Origin: Cumulibacter manganitolerans
Lineage (GTDB): Bacteria; Actinomycetota; Actinomycetes; Mycobacteriales; Antricoccaceae
Direction: 5' to 3'
Length of the DNA: 45,681 nt
NCBI RefSeq assembly: GCF_009602465.1
Contig: NZ_WBKP01000029.1
Coordinates: 1 to 45,681 of the forward strand
Each line of letters begins with the position of its first letter. Position 1 is the stretch's first letter. The notes below the pieces were generated by a model. That model was not told where the DNA came from. It did no database searches and saw only the letters and a list, made by a program, of their open reading frames with translations. Below are positions 19,065-27,942 of the stretch, one piece after another. The translations under genes were made by a program, and so were the position numbers.

Positions 19065-20705
19065 TCAGCGAGTCGGCGGCACCAAGATCAGGGAGAGCGC
19101 GCTCCGGAGGGTCGCCATCTGCGACCCGGCGTCCGCCTCGGACGTCGCGGTGACCTCCAGGTAGGCCTTCAGCTTCGGCTCCGTGCCGGACGGGCGGATG
19201 ACCACGCGCAGGCCGTCGCCGCTGAGCACCAGGGCGTCGGTGCGCGGCAGCAGGTCCTCGACGGCGACGGCCCACGGTCCGATCCGGGTCGGCGGCTCGT
19301 CGCGCAGCCGCCGCATCGTGCCGGCGATGATCGACAGGTCGTCGACCCGCAGCGAGATCTGCGAGGTCAGGTAATAGCCGAACTCCGCGTACAGGTCGTC
19401 GAGGCGCTGCTGGATCGACGAGCCTTCCGCCTTCAGCGCCGCCGCGAGCTCGGCGGTGACCAGCGCCGCGGAGATGCCGTCCTTGTCGTTGACCGAGCGC
19501 GGATCGACGGCGTACCCGATGGCCTCCTCGTAGCCAAAGCGCAGCGGCGCGCCGGTCTGCTCGGGGGCCCGCACGATCCACTTGAACCCGGTCAGGGTCG
19601 CGGCGTACGGCACGCCTCGCTTGGCGCAGATCGCGCCGAGCATCGAGGAGGAGACGATCGTGGTCGCGTAGGTCCCGCGCTCGCCGCGGCGCATGAGGTG
19701 GTCGGCCAGCAGCACCCCGAGCTCGTCGCCGCGCAGCTGCCGCCAGCCGCCGCGCATCGGCGCGGCCGCGGCGCAGCGGTCGGCGTCCGGGTCGTTCGCG
19801 ATCGCCAGATCGGCGCCGCGCTCGGCGGCGAGGGCGAGGACGTCGTCCATCACACCCTTCTCCTCGGGGTTCGGGAAGGCCAGGCCCGGGAACTCGGGGT
19901 TGGGCCGCTGCTGGTGCGCCACCGGCGTCGGCGCGGCGAACCCGGCCCGCTCGAACGCGGCGAGCAGCGTGTCGCCGCCGACGCCGTGCAGCGCGGTGGA
20001 CACCACGCTCACCTCGCGCGGCGAGCCCGGCGCGACGGCGTCCGCGGCCGCCTGCAGGAACTTCTCGTAGACCTCCTCGCCGACGACCTGGTAGTCATCG
20101 GAGCGCGGGATCTGCCCGAGGGCCGTGACGGCGGCGATGCGGGCGGAGATGTCCGCGTCGGCCGGCGGGACGATCTGCGCGTTGAGCCCGCTCGCCCCGC
20201 CGAGGTACACCTTGTACCCGTTGTCCTGCGGCGGGTTGTGGCTGGCCGTGACCATCACGCCGGCGGCCGCCTCGAGCGCGCCGACCGCGAACGCCAGGAC
20301 CGGAGTGGGCAGCTGCCGGGGCATCAGCAGCGCCGCCCGCCCCGAGCCCTGGACGATCTGCACGGTGTCGAGCGCGAACTCGTGCGAGCCGTGCCGGGCG
20401 TCGTACCCGACCACGACCGGCCCCTCGGCGCCGACGTCGTCGAGGTAGCGCGCGAGCCCGGCGGCGGCGCGGCCGACGACCGCGCGGTTCATGCCGTTGG
20501 GGCCGGCGCGCAGCGGTCCCCGCAGCCCGGCGGTCCCGAACTGCAGCGGGCCGCGGAACCGGTCGGCGAGGTCGGCCACGGCGGCCGCGTCGGGCAGGGC
20601 GTCGAGCAGCGCCTCGAGCTCGGCGCGGCTGCGCGGGTCGGGATCGTCGGCGATCCACGCCCCGGCGAGGGCGCGCAGCTGCTCGGCGGACGGCGTACCG
20701 GCCAT
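19065..20705 (-). CDS. pmmB: Phosphoglucomutase/phosphomannomutase (PmmB-like)
   Basis: Alpha-D-phosphohexomutase superfamily enzyme, 546 aa. Catalytic phosphoserine loop TASHNPP (Ser155), metal loop NDPDADR, sugar-binding FKWIVRAPEQ..GYEEAIGY region and phosphate-binding RPSGTEPK are all present. The ATG at 20705 has a near-perfect CCAGGAGG. The neighbour upp and the synteny with Rv3308 suggest a possible role in pentose/hexose phosphate interconversion in nucleoside catabolism, where the ribose-1-phosphate released by phosphorylases must be isomerised. The exact substrate cannot be read from sequence. Confidence 0.88.
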   Translation of the reverse strand: MAGTPSAEQLRALAGAWIADDPDPRSRAELEALLDALPDAAAVADLADRFRGPLQFGTAGLRGPLRAGPNGMNRAVVGRAAAGLARYLDDVGAEGPVVVGYDARHGSHEFALDTVQIVQGSGRAALLMPRQLPTPVLAFAVGALEAAAGVMVTASHNPPQDNGYKVYLGGASGLNAQIVPPADADISARIAAVTALGQIPRSDDYQVVGEEVYEKFLQAAADAVAPGSPREVSVVSTALHGVGGDTLLAAFERAGFAAPTPVAHQQRPNPEFPGLAFPNPEEKGVMDDVLALAAERGADLAIANDPDADRCAAAAPMRGGWRQLRGDELGVLLADHLMRRGERGTYATTIVSSSMLGAICAKRGVPYAATLTGFKWIVRAPEQTGAPLRFGYEEAIGYAVDPRSVNDKDGISAALVTAELAAALKAEGSSIQQRLDDLYAEFGYYLTSQISLRVDDLSIIAGTMRRLRDEPPTRIGPWAVAVEDLLPRTDALVLSGDGLRVVIRPSGTEPKLKAYLEVTATSEADAGSQMATLRSALSLILVPPTR

Positions 20706-20836
20706 GACTACCTCCTGGAAACGTCCGGCTCGGTCGGTGACGTCGGCGCCGGGATCTGCGTCAAGTCTGCCCGACCGGCTTCCGGCGCCGAGCGTGCCCG
20801 TCGTGCCGGGCGCGGCCGCGCCGCCGCAGCTTCGAT

Positions 20837-20916
20837 TCTCCGGAAAACGTCGCCGAATCGGCCGGAACGGGCCGTGTGCGGCGACAGCGGGCCGCACGCG
20901 CGACGTTTTCCGGAGA
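20837..20916 (-). terminator. Long inverted repeat after the Ser/Thr kinase gene
   Basis: Perfect 17-bp arms TCTCCGGAAAACGTCGC (20837-20853) and its complement (20900-20916) flank 46 nt that contain a second small inverted repeat (GTGCGGC with GCCGCAC). It lies 30 nt beyond the kinase stop on the minus strand and upstream of pmmB. It probably separates the two transcription units. Confidence 0.6.
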
Positions 20917-20945
20917 CCGCCAGGAGTCTGGGCCGGCGGGCCGGC

Positions 20946-23126
20946 CTAGGAGGCCTGGAAGGTCTGGATGACCTTGTTGGCGACCGCGGCCGTCTTGTCG
21001 CCCTGGTCGTGCGGGCCGGCCGTGATGACCTTCCAGAGGATCCCGTTGCCCTTGTCGGTCGCGTAGAAGTAGCCGCGGCGGTCGGCGCCCTTGAAGGTGT
21101 TCGTGTACTGCCACAGCACGTTGCCCTGCTGCGTGACCTCGTACTTCACGTTGTCGTACCCGGGCAGCTTGGCCGGTGAGCCCTCCTGGCTCTGCTGCGA
21201 CTTGATCTGCTCGTCGACGCTGCTCTCGACGAGCGGCTCGGCGACCACGGTCACCTTGACCATCGTCTCGGGGTCCTCGCCGCCGGCGGCCAGCAGGAAC
21301 TCGCTGCGTCCCTCGTCGAAGTTGCCGACCTTCCACCCGTCGGGCAGCGTGAAGGAGAAGGGGTGGAACTTGCCGTTCACGCTGATCGCGCCGGACGCCG
21401 TGCCGGACTGGATGGTGGTCTTGTTCGCCGTCGGCAGCGCGGCGGTCGGCGAGGTGGACGTGTCGGACGGCTCGCTGGCGGACGCCGTCGCCGAGCCGGA
21501 CGCGCTCGGGGCACCGCCGGTGGAGCTGCCCGCGAGCTGCCACCAGAGGACCCCGCCGACCAGCAGCGCGACGACGAGGACACCGATCAGCACCGGGACC
21601 AGCAGGTTGCGGCCCCGCTCGCGGCGCGGCGTGATCGGCTGGTAGCCGCCGTCGTAGGAAGAGGCGCCGTAGTCGCCGCCGTACGCCGAGACGTCGTGGT
21701 CGCCGGTGGCCGGGCGTCCGCCGGTCGGGAACGCCGGCCGTCCGGGGCCGGCCTGGCCGTATCCGGACGGCCTGTACCCCGTGCCGCCGTAGCCGGTGCC
21801 GCCGGCCTCCGGGCCGCGCCGCCCTTGGCCCGGGCCCGGTGGGTAGGCGCCCTGCACGTACGCCGTCCGCCGGCCGGGCGCGGATCCCGCGTGACCGCCC
21901 TGCATCGGTCCCGAGGTACCGCCCTGCGCCGGTCCCGAGGTACCGCCCTGCACCGGTCCCGAGGTAGCGCCCTGCGGCCGTCCGGGTGCCGACGGCCCGC
22001 CCTGTCCGCCCCACGCCGTACCGCCGAGCGGGGCGAGCGGGCCGGTGGGCGGCGAGTACGTCGGCCGTGGGCCGGGCCGCTGGGCCGCGACCGACTCGAG
22101 CGCGTCCTGCAGCTCGTCGGGACGGATCCGGCTGCGCGGATCCTTGTCGAGCATCCGCTCGAGCAGCGGCCGCAGCGGGCCCGCGTGCGGTGCGGGACGC
22201 GGGTGCTCGCCGACGACGGCCGTGAGCGTCGCGACCGGGTCGCCCATGTCGAACGGCGGCGAGCCCTCGACCGCGCACTGCAGCGTCGCGCCGAGTCCCC
22301 AGATGTCGGCGGCCGGACCGGCGGGACGCCCGCGGGCCACCTCGGGCGCGATGTACGACGGCGAGCCGACCATCAGGCCGGTGCGGGTCAGCTGGGAGTC
22401 CTCGGCGCGACGGGAGATGCCGAAGTCGGCCAGCTTCACCCGGCCGTCGGGGGAGACGAGGATGTTGCCCGGCTTGACGTCGCGGTGCGTGATGCCGACC
22501 TCGTGGGCGCTCTTCAGCGCGGCCAGGACGGCCACGCCGATGCGCGCCGCCTCGGCTGGCGGCAGCGTGCCGTCGTCCTTGATGATCTGCGCGAGGCTCT
22601 TCGCCGGGACCAGCTCCATGACGACCCACGGCCGGCCGTCGTCCTCGACCACGTCGTACAGCGTGACCACGTTCGGGTGCGACAGCGCCGCGATCGAGCG
22701 GGCCTCGCGCAGCGCGCGCTCGCGGGCGACGTGGTTCTCCTCGGCGGTCTGGGTCGGTGGCAGCAGCACCTCCTTGACCGCGACGGACCGGCCGAGGACG
22801 ACGTCCTGCGCCTTCCAGACGGCCCCCATCGACCCGCGGCCCAGCAGCGAGTCCAGCCGGTAGCGGTTGGCCAGCAGCCGCTGCCGGTAGGCGCCGTCCG
22901 CAGCCCCCGCGCCTTCGGCGTCCGGCTCGTTCCCGGGAACCGGCTCGAGCCGGGTGCGCGTCTCGCCGCCGGCGACCAGGTGCGCGTCGGCCGTGGGGTC
23001 GCCGTCGTCCCAGGTCTCGTCCCAGCCGTCGCCCCAGCCGCCGGACGGCGGACCGCCGGCGGGCGCATCCGGGCGCGACGAACCGTCCGGCGCGGGGCCG
23101 GCCCGCTCGTCGTCGAACTGCGTCAT
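20946..23126 (-). CDS. Membrane Ser/Thr protein kinase (Pkn family)
   Basis: Eukaryotic-like receptor kinase, 726 aa. An acidic/Gly-rich N-terminus (1-85) precedes the kinase domain (about 89-350): Gly loop GRGSMGAV (96-103), VAVKEV with Lys118, HRDVKPGNIL (Asp216), DFG (234-236) and SPSYIAPEVARG. A Pro/Gly/Gln-rich linker follows, including three GGTSGP-like units. A membrane helix lies at about 508-529 (LLVPVLIGVLVVALLVGGVLW). The extracellular domain of about 190 aa is not PASTA and begins with a Ser/Thr-rich stalk. The end domain (FTLPDGWKVGNFDEGRSEF to the C-terminus) resembles small secreted lipoprotein-like domains. The ATG at 23126 follows CGGAAG. The signal sensed is unknown. Confidence 0.9.
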   Translation of the reverse strand: MTQFDDERAGPAPDGSSRPDAPAGGPPSGGWGDGWDETWDDGDPTADAHLVAGGETRTRLEPVPGNEPDAEGAGAADGAYRQRLLANRYRLDSLLGRGSMGAVWKAQDVVLGRSVAVKEVLLPPTQTAEENHVARERALREARSIAALSHPNVVTLYDVVEDDGRPWVVMELVPAKSLAQIIKDDGTLPPAEAARIGVAVLAALKSAHEVGITHRDVKPGNILVSPDGRVKLADFGISRRAEDSQLTRTGLMVGSPSYIAPEVARGRPAGPAADIWGLGATLQCAVEGSPPFDMGDPVATLTAVVGEHPRPAPHAGPLRPLLERMLDKDPRSRIRPDELQDALESVAAQRPGPRPTYSPPTGPLAPLGGTAWGGQGGPSAPGRPQGATSGPVQGGTSGPAQGGTSGPMQGGHAGSAPGRRTAYVQGAYPPGPGQGRRGPEAGGTGYGGTGYRPSGYGQAGPGRPAFPTGGRPATGDHDVSAYGGDYGASSYDGGYQPITPRRERGRNLLVPVLIGVLVVALLVGGVLWWQLAGSSTGGAPSASGSATASASEPSDTSTSPTAALPTANKTTIQSGTASGAISVNGKFHPFSFTLPDGWKVGNFDEGRSEFLLAAGGEDPETMVKVTVVAEPLVESSVDEQIKSQQSQEGSPAKLPGYDNVKYEVTQQGNVLWQYTNTFKGADRRGYFYATDKGNGILWKVITAGPHDQGDKTAAVANKVIQTFQAS

Positions 23127-23368
23127 GGAACTTCCGGTCTGTGGTTCGGGCTCGCACCATTCTTGCAGCGATCCTCCGCAGGACTCGCGCCGCCGGGTGA
23201 CGATTCGTGCACTTCGCCGCGGCAGACGCACGCCGGGCGCGTCCGGTGCCACCGCCGAACGAGCGGCACGACCGGCGTCCGTCGCGGGCGGACGCCGCAC
23301 CCGGTGCATCGCGCGCACCGGACCCGTTGCGTCATCGCGACCTGCGCCGTCATGGAAGACTCGTCCGC

Positions 23369-24499
23369 GTGGATATTCCTTTCAACCCGTCAGCCGGACC
23401 CACGCTCGGTGTCGAGTGGGAGCTCGAGCTGGTCGACCTCAAGACCCGCGAGCTGACCTCGCGCGCCGTCGAGATCCTCGGTGACATCACGCCCGAGGGC
23501 GCGGCGGAGCACCCGCGCGCCAAGCACGAGCTGCTGCAGTCGTGCATCGAGGTCATCACCGGCATCTGCGACTCGGTGGAGGAGGCGACGTCGCAGCTCG
23601 CCGCCACGGTCGCCGAGGTGCAGGCCGCCGCCGACCCGTACGGCATCGGGCTGATGTGCTCGGGCACCCACCCGACCAGCGACTTCCGCGAGCAGGACAT
23701 CTCGCCGAAGGAGCGGTACGCCGACCTCATCGAGAACATGCAATACCTCGCGCGGCGGATGGCCATCTTCGGCGTCCACGTGCACGTCGGCGTCACCGAC
23801 AAGAACAAGGTCATCCCGATCGTCAACGCGCTGACCCAGTACGTCCCGCACTTCCTGGCGTTCTCGGCGTCCTCGCCGTTCTGGATCGGCGAGGACACCG
23901 GGATGGCGTCGTACCGATCGAAGATCTTCGAATCATTGCCGACCGCCGGGCTGCCCTACCAGCTGGACTCGTGGGCCGAGTTCGAGCTGTACATGGAGAC
24001 GCTCGTCGAGACCAAGTCGATCCGGACGATCCGCGAGGTGTGGTGGGACATCCGCCCGCACCCGAACTTCGGGACCATCGAGCTGCGGATCTGCGACGGG
24101 CTGCCGTCGCTGGAGGAGATCGGCGCCGTCACCGCGCTGTCGCAGTGCCTGGTGACGCTGCTCGACCGCGAGATCGACCGCGGCTACCAGCTGCCCAAGC
24201 CGCGCCAGTGGCTGGTCCGCGAGAACAAGTGGCGCGCCGCCCGGTTCGGGATGGACGCCGAGATCGTCGTCGACAACATCCGCACCCTGCGCCCGGTGCG
24301 CGAGTCGCTGCTCGGCCTGGTCGAGGAGCTCATGCCGACCGCCAAGCGGCTGGGCTGCGTCGACGAGCTGGGCTCGATCGAGACGATCCTCGACCGCGGT
24401 GCCAGCTACCAGCGGCAGCGGGCCCGGCTGCAGGAGACCGGCAAGATGAGCGACGTCGTGGACCTGCTGCTCGGCGAGATGCGAGACGGCCTGAAGTGA
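23369..24499 (+). CDS. Carboxylate-amine ligase, GCS2/YbdK family
   Basis: ATP-dependent glutamate-cysteine ligase-like enzyme of the GCS2 family, 376 aa, the same length I recall for M. tuberculosis Rv0433. Motifs are GVEWELELVD at the N-terminus, CSGTHP, HVHVGV and ELRICDGLPS. The start is GTG at 23369; GGAAG lies 10 nt upstream. A longer frame upstream lacks coding character. Family members show weak ligase activity, and the true product in mycothiol-making actinobacteria is unclear. Its 3-prime end overlaps the M20 peptidase gene by 4 nt (GTGA), so the two may act on related gamma-glutamyl or amide substrates (inference). Confidence 0.88.
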   Translation: MDIPFNPSAGPTLGVEWELELVDLKTRELTSRAVEILGDITPEGAAEHPRAKHELLQSCIEVITGICDSVEEATSQLAATVAEVQAAADPYGIGLMCSGTHPTSDFREQDISPKERYADLIENMQYLARRMAIFGVHVHVGVTDKNKVIPIVNALTQYVPHFLAFSASSPFWIGEDTGMASYRSKIFESLPTAGLPYQLDSWAEFELYMETLVETKSIRTIREVWWDIRPHPNFGTIELRICDGLPSLEEIGAVTALSQCLVTLLDREIDRGYQLPKPRQWLVRENKWRAARFGMDAEIVVDNIRTLRPVRESLLGLVEELMPTAKRLGCVDELGSIETILDRGASYQRQRARLQETGKMSDVVDLLLGEMRDGLK

Positions 24500-25680
24500 G
24501 CGTGGACCGGCAACGCCTCGATGCCTGGGTGGAGCAGGACCTGCAGCGGGTCATCGACGTACGGCACGACATCCACGCGCATCCCGAGCTCGGATTCGAC
24601 ACGCCGCTGACCTGCCATGCGATCGCCACCGAGCTGCGGGCCAGCGGCCTGGAGCCGGTGATGATCCGCGGCGGGCTGTACGTCGACATCGGGGACGGGC
24701 CACCGCGGGTCGGCGTCCGCGCCGACATCGACGCGCTGCCGCTGCCGGAGGAGACCGACCTGCCGTGGGCCTCGGTCTTCCCGGGCCGCATGCACGCGTG
24801 CGGGCACGATGTGCACGCCGCGGTCGCCCTCGGCACCGCCCTCGCGCTCGCCGACCAGCCGGATCTGGCCGCCGGCGTGCGGGTCATCTTCCAGCCCGCG
24901 GAGGAGGTGCTCGGCGGAGCGCTCGCCGTCATCGACGAGGGCGCCGTGGACGGCCTCGAGCAGATGTTCGCGCTGCACTGCGAGCCGCACCACGAGGTCG
25001 GCACGGCCGGTACCCGCAGCGGACCGATCACCGCCGCCTGCGACAAGTTCGAGGTCACCCTCCGCTCCACCGGCGGGCACACCGCGCGGCCGCACCTGAC
25101 CGTCGACATCGTCGACGCGCTGGCCCGGCTCGCGACCGGGCTGCCGGCGCTCGCGTCGCGGCGGGTCGACCCGCGCGCCGGCCTGAGCATCGTCTTCGGC
25201 TCGCTGCAGGCCGGCGAGGCCGCCAACGCGATCCCGACCGAGGGCACGCTGGCCGGCACCGTCCGCGTCATGACGCCGCGGGTCTGGCGCGACTGCGAGG
25301 AGCTCGTGCGCGGCTGGATCTCCGAGCTGGTGGGGCAGTCCGGCGCCGAGATCACGATCGACTATGCGGTCGGCGTACCGCCGGTCGACAACGACCCCGA
25401 GGCGGCGTTCGCGCTGCGCCAGGCGATCTTCGAGGTCGTCGGCGCGCACGGCACCTTCGTGCCCGAGCAGTCGATGGGCGGCGAGGACTTCGCGTGGTAC
25501 GGCGAGCGGTGCCGGATCGCGCTGGCCCGGCTCGGCGTCCGGGCCCCCGACCAGCCGAAGACGGACCTGCACCAGGGCGCCTTCATCGCCGACGACGGCG
25601 CCATCGAGGTCGGGGTGCGGATCCTGGCCGCCGCGGCGGTGGACGCCGTCGAGCAGCTGGTCGGCGAGCCCCTGGAGTAG
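24496..25680 (+). CDS. M20-family amidohydrolase
   Basis: Zinc metallo-amidohydrolase of the M20D aminoacylase/IAA-amino-acid hydrolase type, 394 aa. Metal-site motifs are RADIDALPL and HACGHDVH (100-107), catalytic FQPAEEV, then the dimerisation domain (STGGHTARPH) and the late MGGEDFAWY motif. The GTG start overlaps the upstream stop. By position it corresponds to the AmiA1/AmiB1 pair next to lpdA in M. tuberculosis; only one copy is present here. The natural substrate is unknown. A nested-palindrome terminator follows. Confidence 0.88.
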   Translation: MSVDRQRLDAWVEQDLQRVIDVRHDIHAHPELGFDTPLTCHAIATELRASGLEPVMIRGGLYVDIGDGPPRVGVRADIDALPLPEETDLPWASVFPGRMHACGHDVHAAVALGTALALADQPDLAAGVRVIFQPAEEVLGGALAVIDEGAVDGLEQMFALHCEPHHEVGTAGTRSGPITAACDKFEVTLRSTGGHTARPHLTVDIVDALARLATGLPALASRRVDPRAGLSIVFGSLQAGEAANAIPTEGTLAGTVRVMTPRVWRDCEELVRGWISELVGQSGAEITIDYAVGVPPVDNDPEAAFALRQAIFEVVGAHGTFVPEQSMGGEDFAWYGERCRIALARLGVRAPDQPKTDLHQGAFIADDGAIEVGVRILAAAAVDAVEQLVGEPLE

Positions 25681-25702
25681 CGCCGCTCCCGCAGTTCCCC
25701 CG

Positions 25703-25760
25703 CCCGTTGTGTTGTTACCGCTTCGGGCGACGTCGCCCGGAGTCGTCACGACACAACGGG
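25703..25760. terminator. Bidirectional terminator with nested palindrome
   Basis: Outer arms CCCGTTGTGT (25703-25712) and ACACAACGGG (25751-25760) enclose a perfect 16-nt palindrome CGGGCGACGTCGCCCG (25724-25739). It lies between two convergent genes, 22 nt from one stop and 14 nt from the other. Confidence 0.7.
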
Positions 25761-25773
25761 GAAGGCGCCCGGG

Positions 25774-26220
25774 CTACAGGGAGTTGCAGGGGCGGTTGCG
25801 CAGCGCGGCGACGTAGTCGTCGGGGGCGCCGGCGGCCTGCGCAGCCTCCGCGAGGACGCCGAGGTAGCGCGCCGACGGCAGGCCGCCCTCGTACGCGTTG
25901 AGGACGTACGCCCACGCCGCGACGTCCCCGTCGAGGGAGTGCACGTGCAGCCGGATCCGCTGGTAGAGGCCCGTGGTCGCCGATTCCCACTCGTCCAGGG
26001 CGCGGGCATCGGAGGCGGGGACGTCGTACAGCGCGACGAACACCGAGCCGACCCGGTCGGGGACGATCGTCGCGAGGGCGCCCTCCCAGCCGTGCTCCTC
26101 GCCGCCGAAGGTGAGCCGCCAGCCGCGCACCCAGCCGGTGCCGGCGGTAGGGGAGGAGGGGCAGCGCTCACGCATCTGGGCCGGGTCCATGTTCGACCCA
26201 TAGGCGGCGTACAGGCTCAC
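25774..26220 (-). CDS. Gamma-glutamylcyclotransferase-like (AIG2/GGCT) protein
   Basis: Small cytoplasmic protein, 148 aa, with the GGCT-fold signature YAAYGSNM at the N-terminus, used to bind the gamma-glutamyl group, and the later YDVPASDARALDEWESA segment containing the conserved Glu region. The start is GTG at 26220, giving MSLYAAYGSNM; no longer frame fits. Its neighbours are a GCS2-type ligase and an M20 amidohydrolase, so this may be a small gamma-glutamyl metabolism group. From memory the M. tuberculosis equivalent next to lpdA is Rv3304. Confidence 0.8.
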   Translation of the reverse strand: MSLYAAYGSNMDPAQMRERCPSSPTAGTGWVRGWRLTFGGEEHGWEGALATIVPDRVGSVFVALYDVPASDARALDEWESATTGLYQRIRLHVHSLDGDVAAWAYVLNAYEGGLPSARYLGVLAEAAQAAGAPDDYVAALRNRPCNSL

Positions 26221-26288
26221 CGGACCAGGTTAGCGGCCGCATGAAAAGATCGTCAGGTAAGGCACCCTCCCGCGAAGGACAGACCGAC

Positions 26289-27692
26289 GTGACCAACATC
26301 GTCATCATCGGCGGCGGACCCGCCGGCTACGAATCGGCGTACGTCGCCGATTCTCTCGGCGCGACCGTGACCCTCGTCGAGGCCGACGCGCCCGGCGGGG
26401 CCTGCGTGCACTACGACTGCGTGCCCTCGAAGGCGTTCATCGCCTCCAGCGAGGTCGTCTCCAACACGCGGGACGCCGACGTGCTGGGCATCCGCATGCC
26501 GCCTGCCGACCAGATCACCGTCGACGCGCCGCAGGTGTACGCCCGCGTCAAGGAGCTCGCGCAGGCGCAGCTCGACGACGTCACGGCCGGCCTGGCGCGG
26601 ACCAAGGTGAAGGTGGTCTGCGGCCGCGGCCGGCTGCTGCCGGCGGAGGGCAAGGGCGGCCACCCCGTCGAGATCACGCCCACCGACGGCCCGGCGTACG
26701 TCGAGCAGGCGGACGTCGTGCTGCTGGCCACCGGCGCCAGCCCGCGCGTCGTGAGCGGCGCCGAGCCGGACGGCGAGCGGATCCTCGACTGGCGGCAGGT
26801 CTACGACCTGCCGGACCTGCCCAGCAAGCTGATCATCATCGGCTCGGGCGTCACCGGCGCTGAGTTCGCCTCGGCGTACAACGAGATGGGTGTCGACGTC
26901 ACGCTGATCGCCTCGCGCGACCGGGTGCTTCCCCACGAGGACGGCGATGCGGCCCGCCTGCTGGAGGAGGCGTTCGCGCGGCGCGGCATGACGATCCTGA
27001 CCCACGGCCGCGCGAGCTCGGTCACCAATACCGGCGACGGCGTCCGCGTCGAGCTGGCCGACGGCCGTGTGATCGAGGGATCGCACTGCCTGATGACCGT
27101 CGGGTCGGTCCCCAACACCGGGGGTCTCGGCCTCGAGGACGCCGGCGTCGCGACGGACGACGGCGGGTTCGTGCGGGTCGACCGCGTCTCGCGCACGTCG
27201 GTGCCCGGGGTGTACGCCGCGGGCGACGTGACGGGGGTGCTGATGCTCGCCTCGGTCGCGGGCATGCAGGGACGCATCGCGATGTGGCACGCGCTCGGCG
27301 AGGCGGTCGCCCCGCTGCAGCTGAAGACCGTGTCCTCGAACATCTTCACCCACCCGGAGATCGCGACCGTCGGCATCGGCGAGCGGACCATCGACGACCG
27401 CGACATGGACGTCCGGTCGGTCACCCTGCCGCTGCGCACGAACGCCCGCGCCAAGATGGCCGAGCTCACCGACGGCTTCATCAAGCTGTTCTGCCGGCCG
27501 ACCACCGGCGTGGTGATCGGCGGCGTCGTGGTCGCGCCGCACGCGAGCGAGCTGATCATGCCGATCACCCTCGCCGTCCAGCAGCGGCTGACGGTCCAGC
27601 AGATCGCGCACACCTTCACGGTGTACCCCTCGATCACCGGCTCGATCAGCGAGGCGGCCCGCCGGCTCATCGAGCACGACGACCTCGACTAG
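26289..27692 (+). CDS. lpdA: NAD(P)H-quinone dehydrogenase LpdA, flavoprotein disulphide reductase
   Basis: FAD-dependent pyridine-nucleotide disulphide oxidoreductase, 467 aa. It has the FAD dinucleotide motif GGGPAGYESAYVA, redox-like motif GGACVHYDCVPSK (Cys39, Cys44), NAD(P) motif GSGVTGAEFAS, second FAD motif VYAAGDVTG and the C-terminal dimerisation domain. Rv3303c lacks the first Cys as I recall, while this protein keeps both, so a disulphide reductase function is not excluded. The usual His-Glu pair of lipoamide dehydrogenases near the C-terminus is not seen (VYPSITGSISEA instead). GTG at 26289 with GAAGGA 9 nt upstream is preferred to the ATG at 26241. Confidence 0.9.
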   Translation: MTNIVIIGGGPAGYESAYVADSLGATVTLVEADAPGGACVHYDCVPSKAFIASSEVVSNTRDADVLGIRMPPADQITVDAPQVYARVKELAQAQLDDVTAGLARTKVKVVCGRGRLLPAEGKGGHPVEITPTDGPAYVEQADVVLLATGASPRVVSGAEPDGERILDWRQVYDLPDLPSKLIIIGSGVTGAEFASAYNEMGVDVTLIASRDRVLPHEDGDAARLLEEAFARRGMTILTHGRASSVTNTGDGVRVELADGRVIEGSHCLMTVGSVPNTGGLGLEDAGVATDDGGFVRVDRVSRTSVPGVYAAGDVTGVLMLASVAGMQGRIAMWHALGEAVAPLQLKTVSSNIFTHPEIATVGIGERTIDDRDMDVRSVTLPLRTNARAKMAELTDGFIKLFCRPTTGVVIGGVVVAPHASELIMPITLAVQQRLTVQQIAHTFTVYPSITGSISEAARRLIEHDDLD

Positions 27693-27718
27693 CTCGGGCC
27701 GCGGAGCCCAACGGTTGG

Positions 27719-27773
27719 CTACCCGCCGGTAGTTTCCCCTGATGCAGCAAGAACGCTGCATCGGGGGAACATC
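27719..27773 (+). repeat. Double-hairpin element, left copy
   Basis: It consists of a small hairpin (CTACC/GGTAG, 27719-27732) and a strong 15-bp hairpin with arms 27734-27748 and 27755-27769 (core GATGCAGC/GCTGCATC, loop AAGAAC, one T-G pair). It starts 26 nt after the lpdA stop. A direct copy lies at 28861-28916. It is likely a terminator for lpdA. Confidence 0.85.
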
Positions 27774-27942
27774 CACCGAGACGTGCGCGGCCGGGGCGTC
27801 GGCGGCCGGGGCCATCGGGTGGCCGTCGGCGCCCGAGCTGCGGCCAGGCCGGGTGCCGCGTCGTCGTCCACACCCGCCCTCGGTGTCCACAGGCCGGCGG
27901 CCGGTGCTGCCGGCCGACGATGCATCGCGCGACGCTGGGGCG

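Noticed and set aside
23207-23368. Upstream extension of the GCS2-family gene
   Set aside because: The extension is Arg/Pro/Ala-rich frame noise; GTG 23369 gives the standard family length.
26241-26288. Upstream ATG for lpdA
   Set aside because: The family starts immediately before the FAD motif. GTG 26289 has GAAGGA at 9 nt, while ATG 26241 has no ribosome site.
27742-27942. N-terminal extension of the AbiEi-like protein to ATG 27742
   Set aside because: The ATG lies inside the hairpin stem, there is no ribosome site, and the extension lacks similarity to the family. GTG 27943 gives the expected N-terminus.
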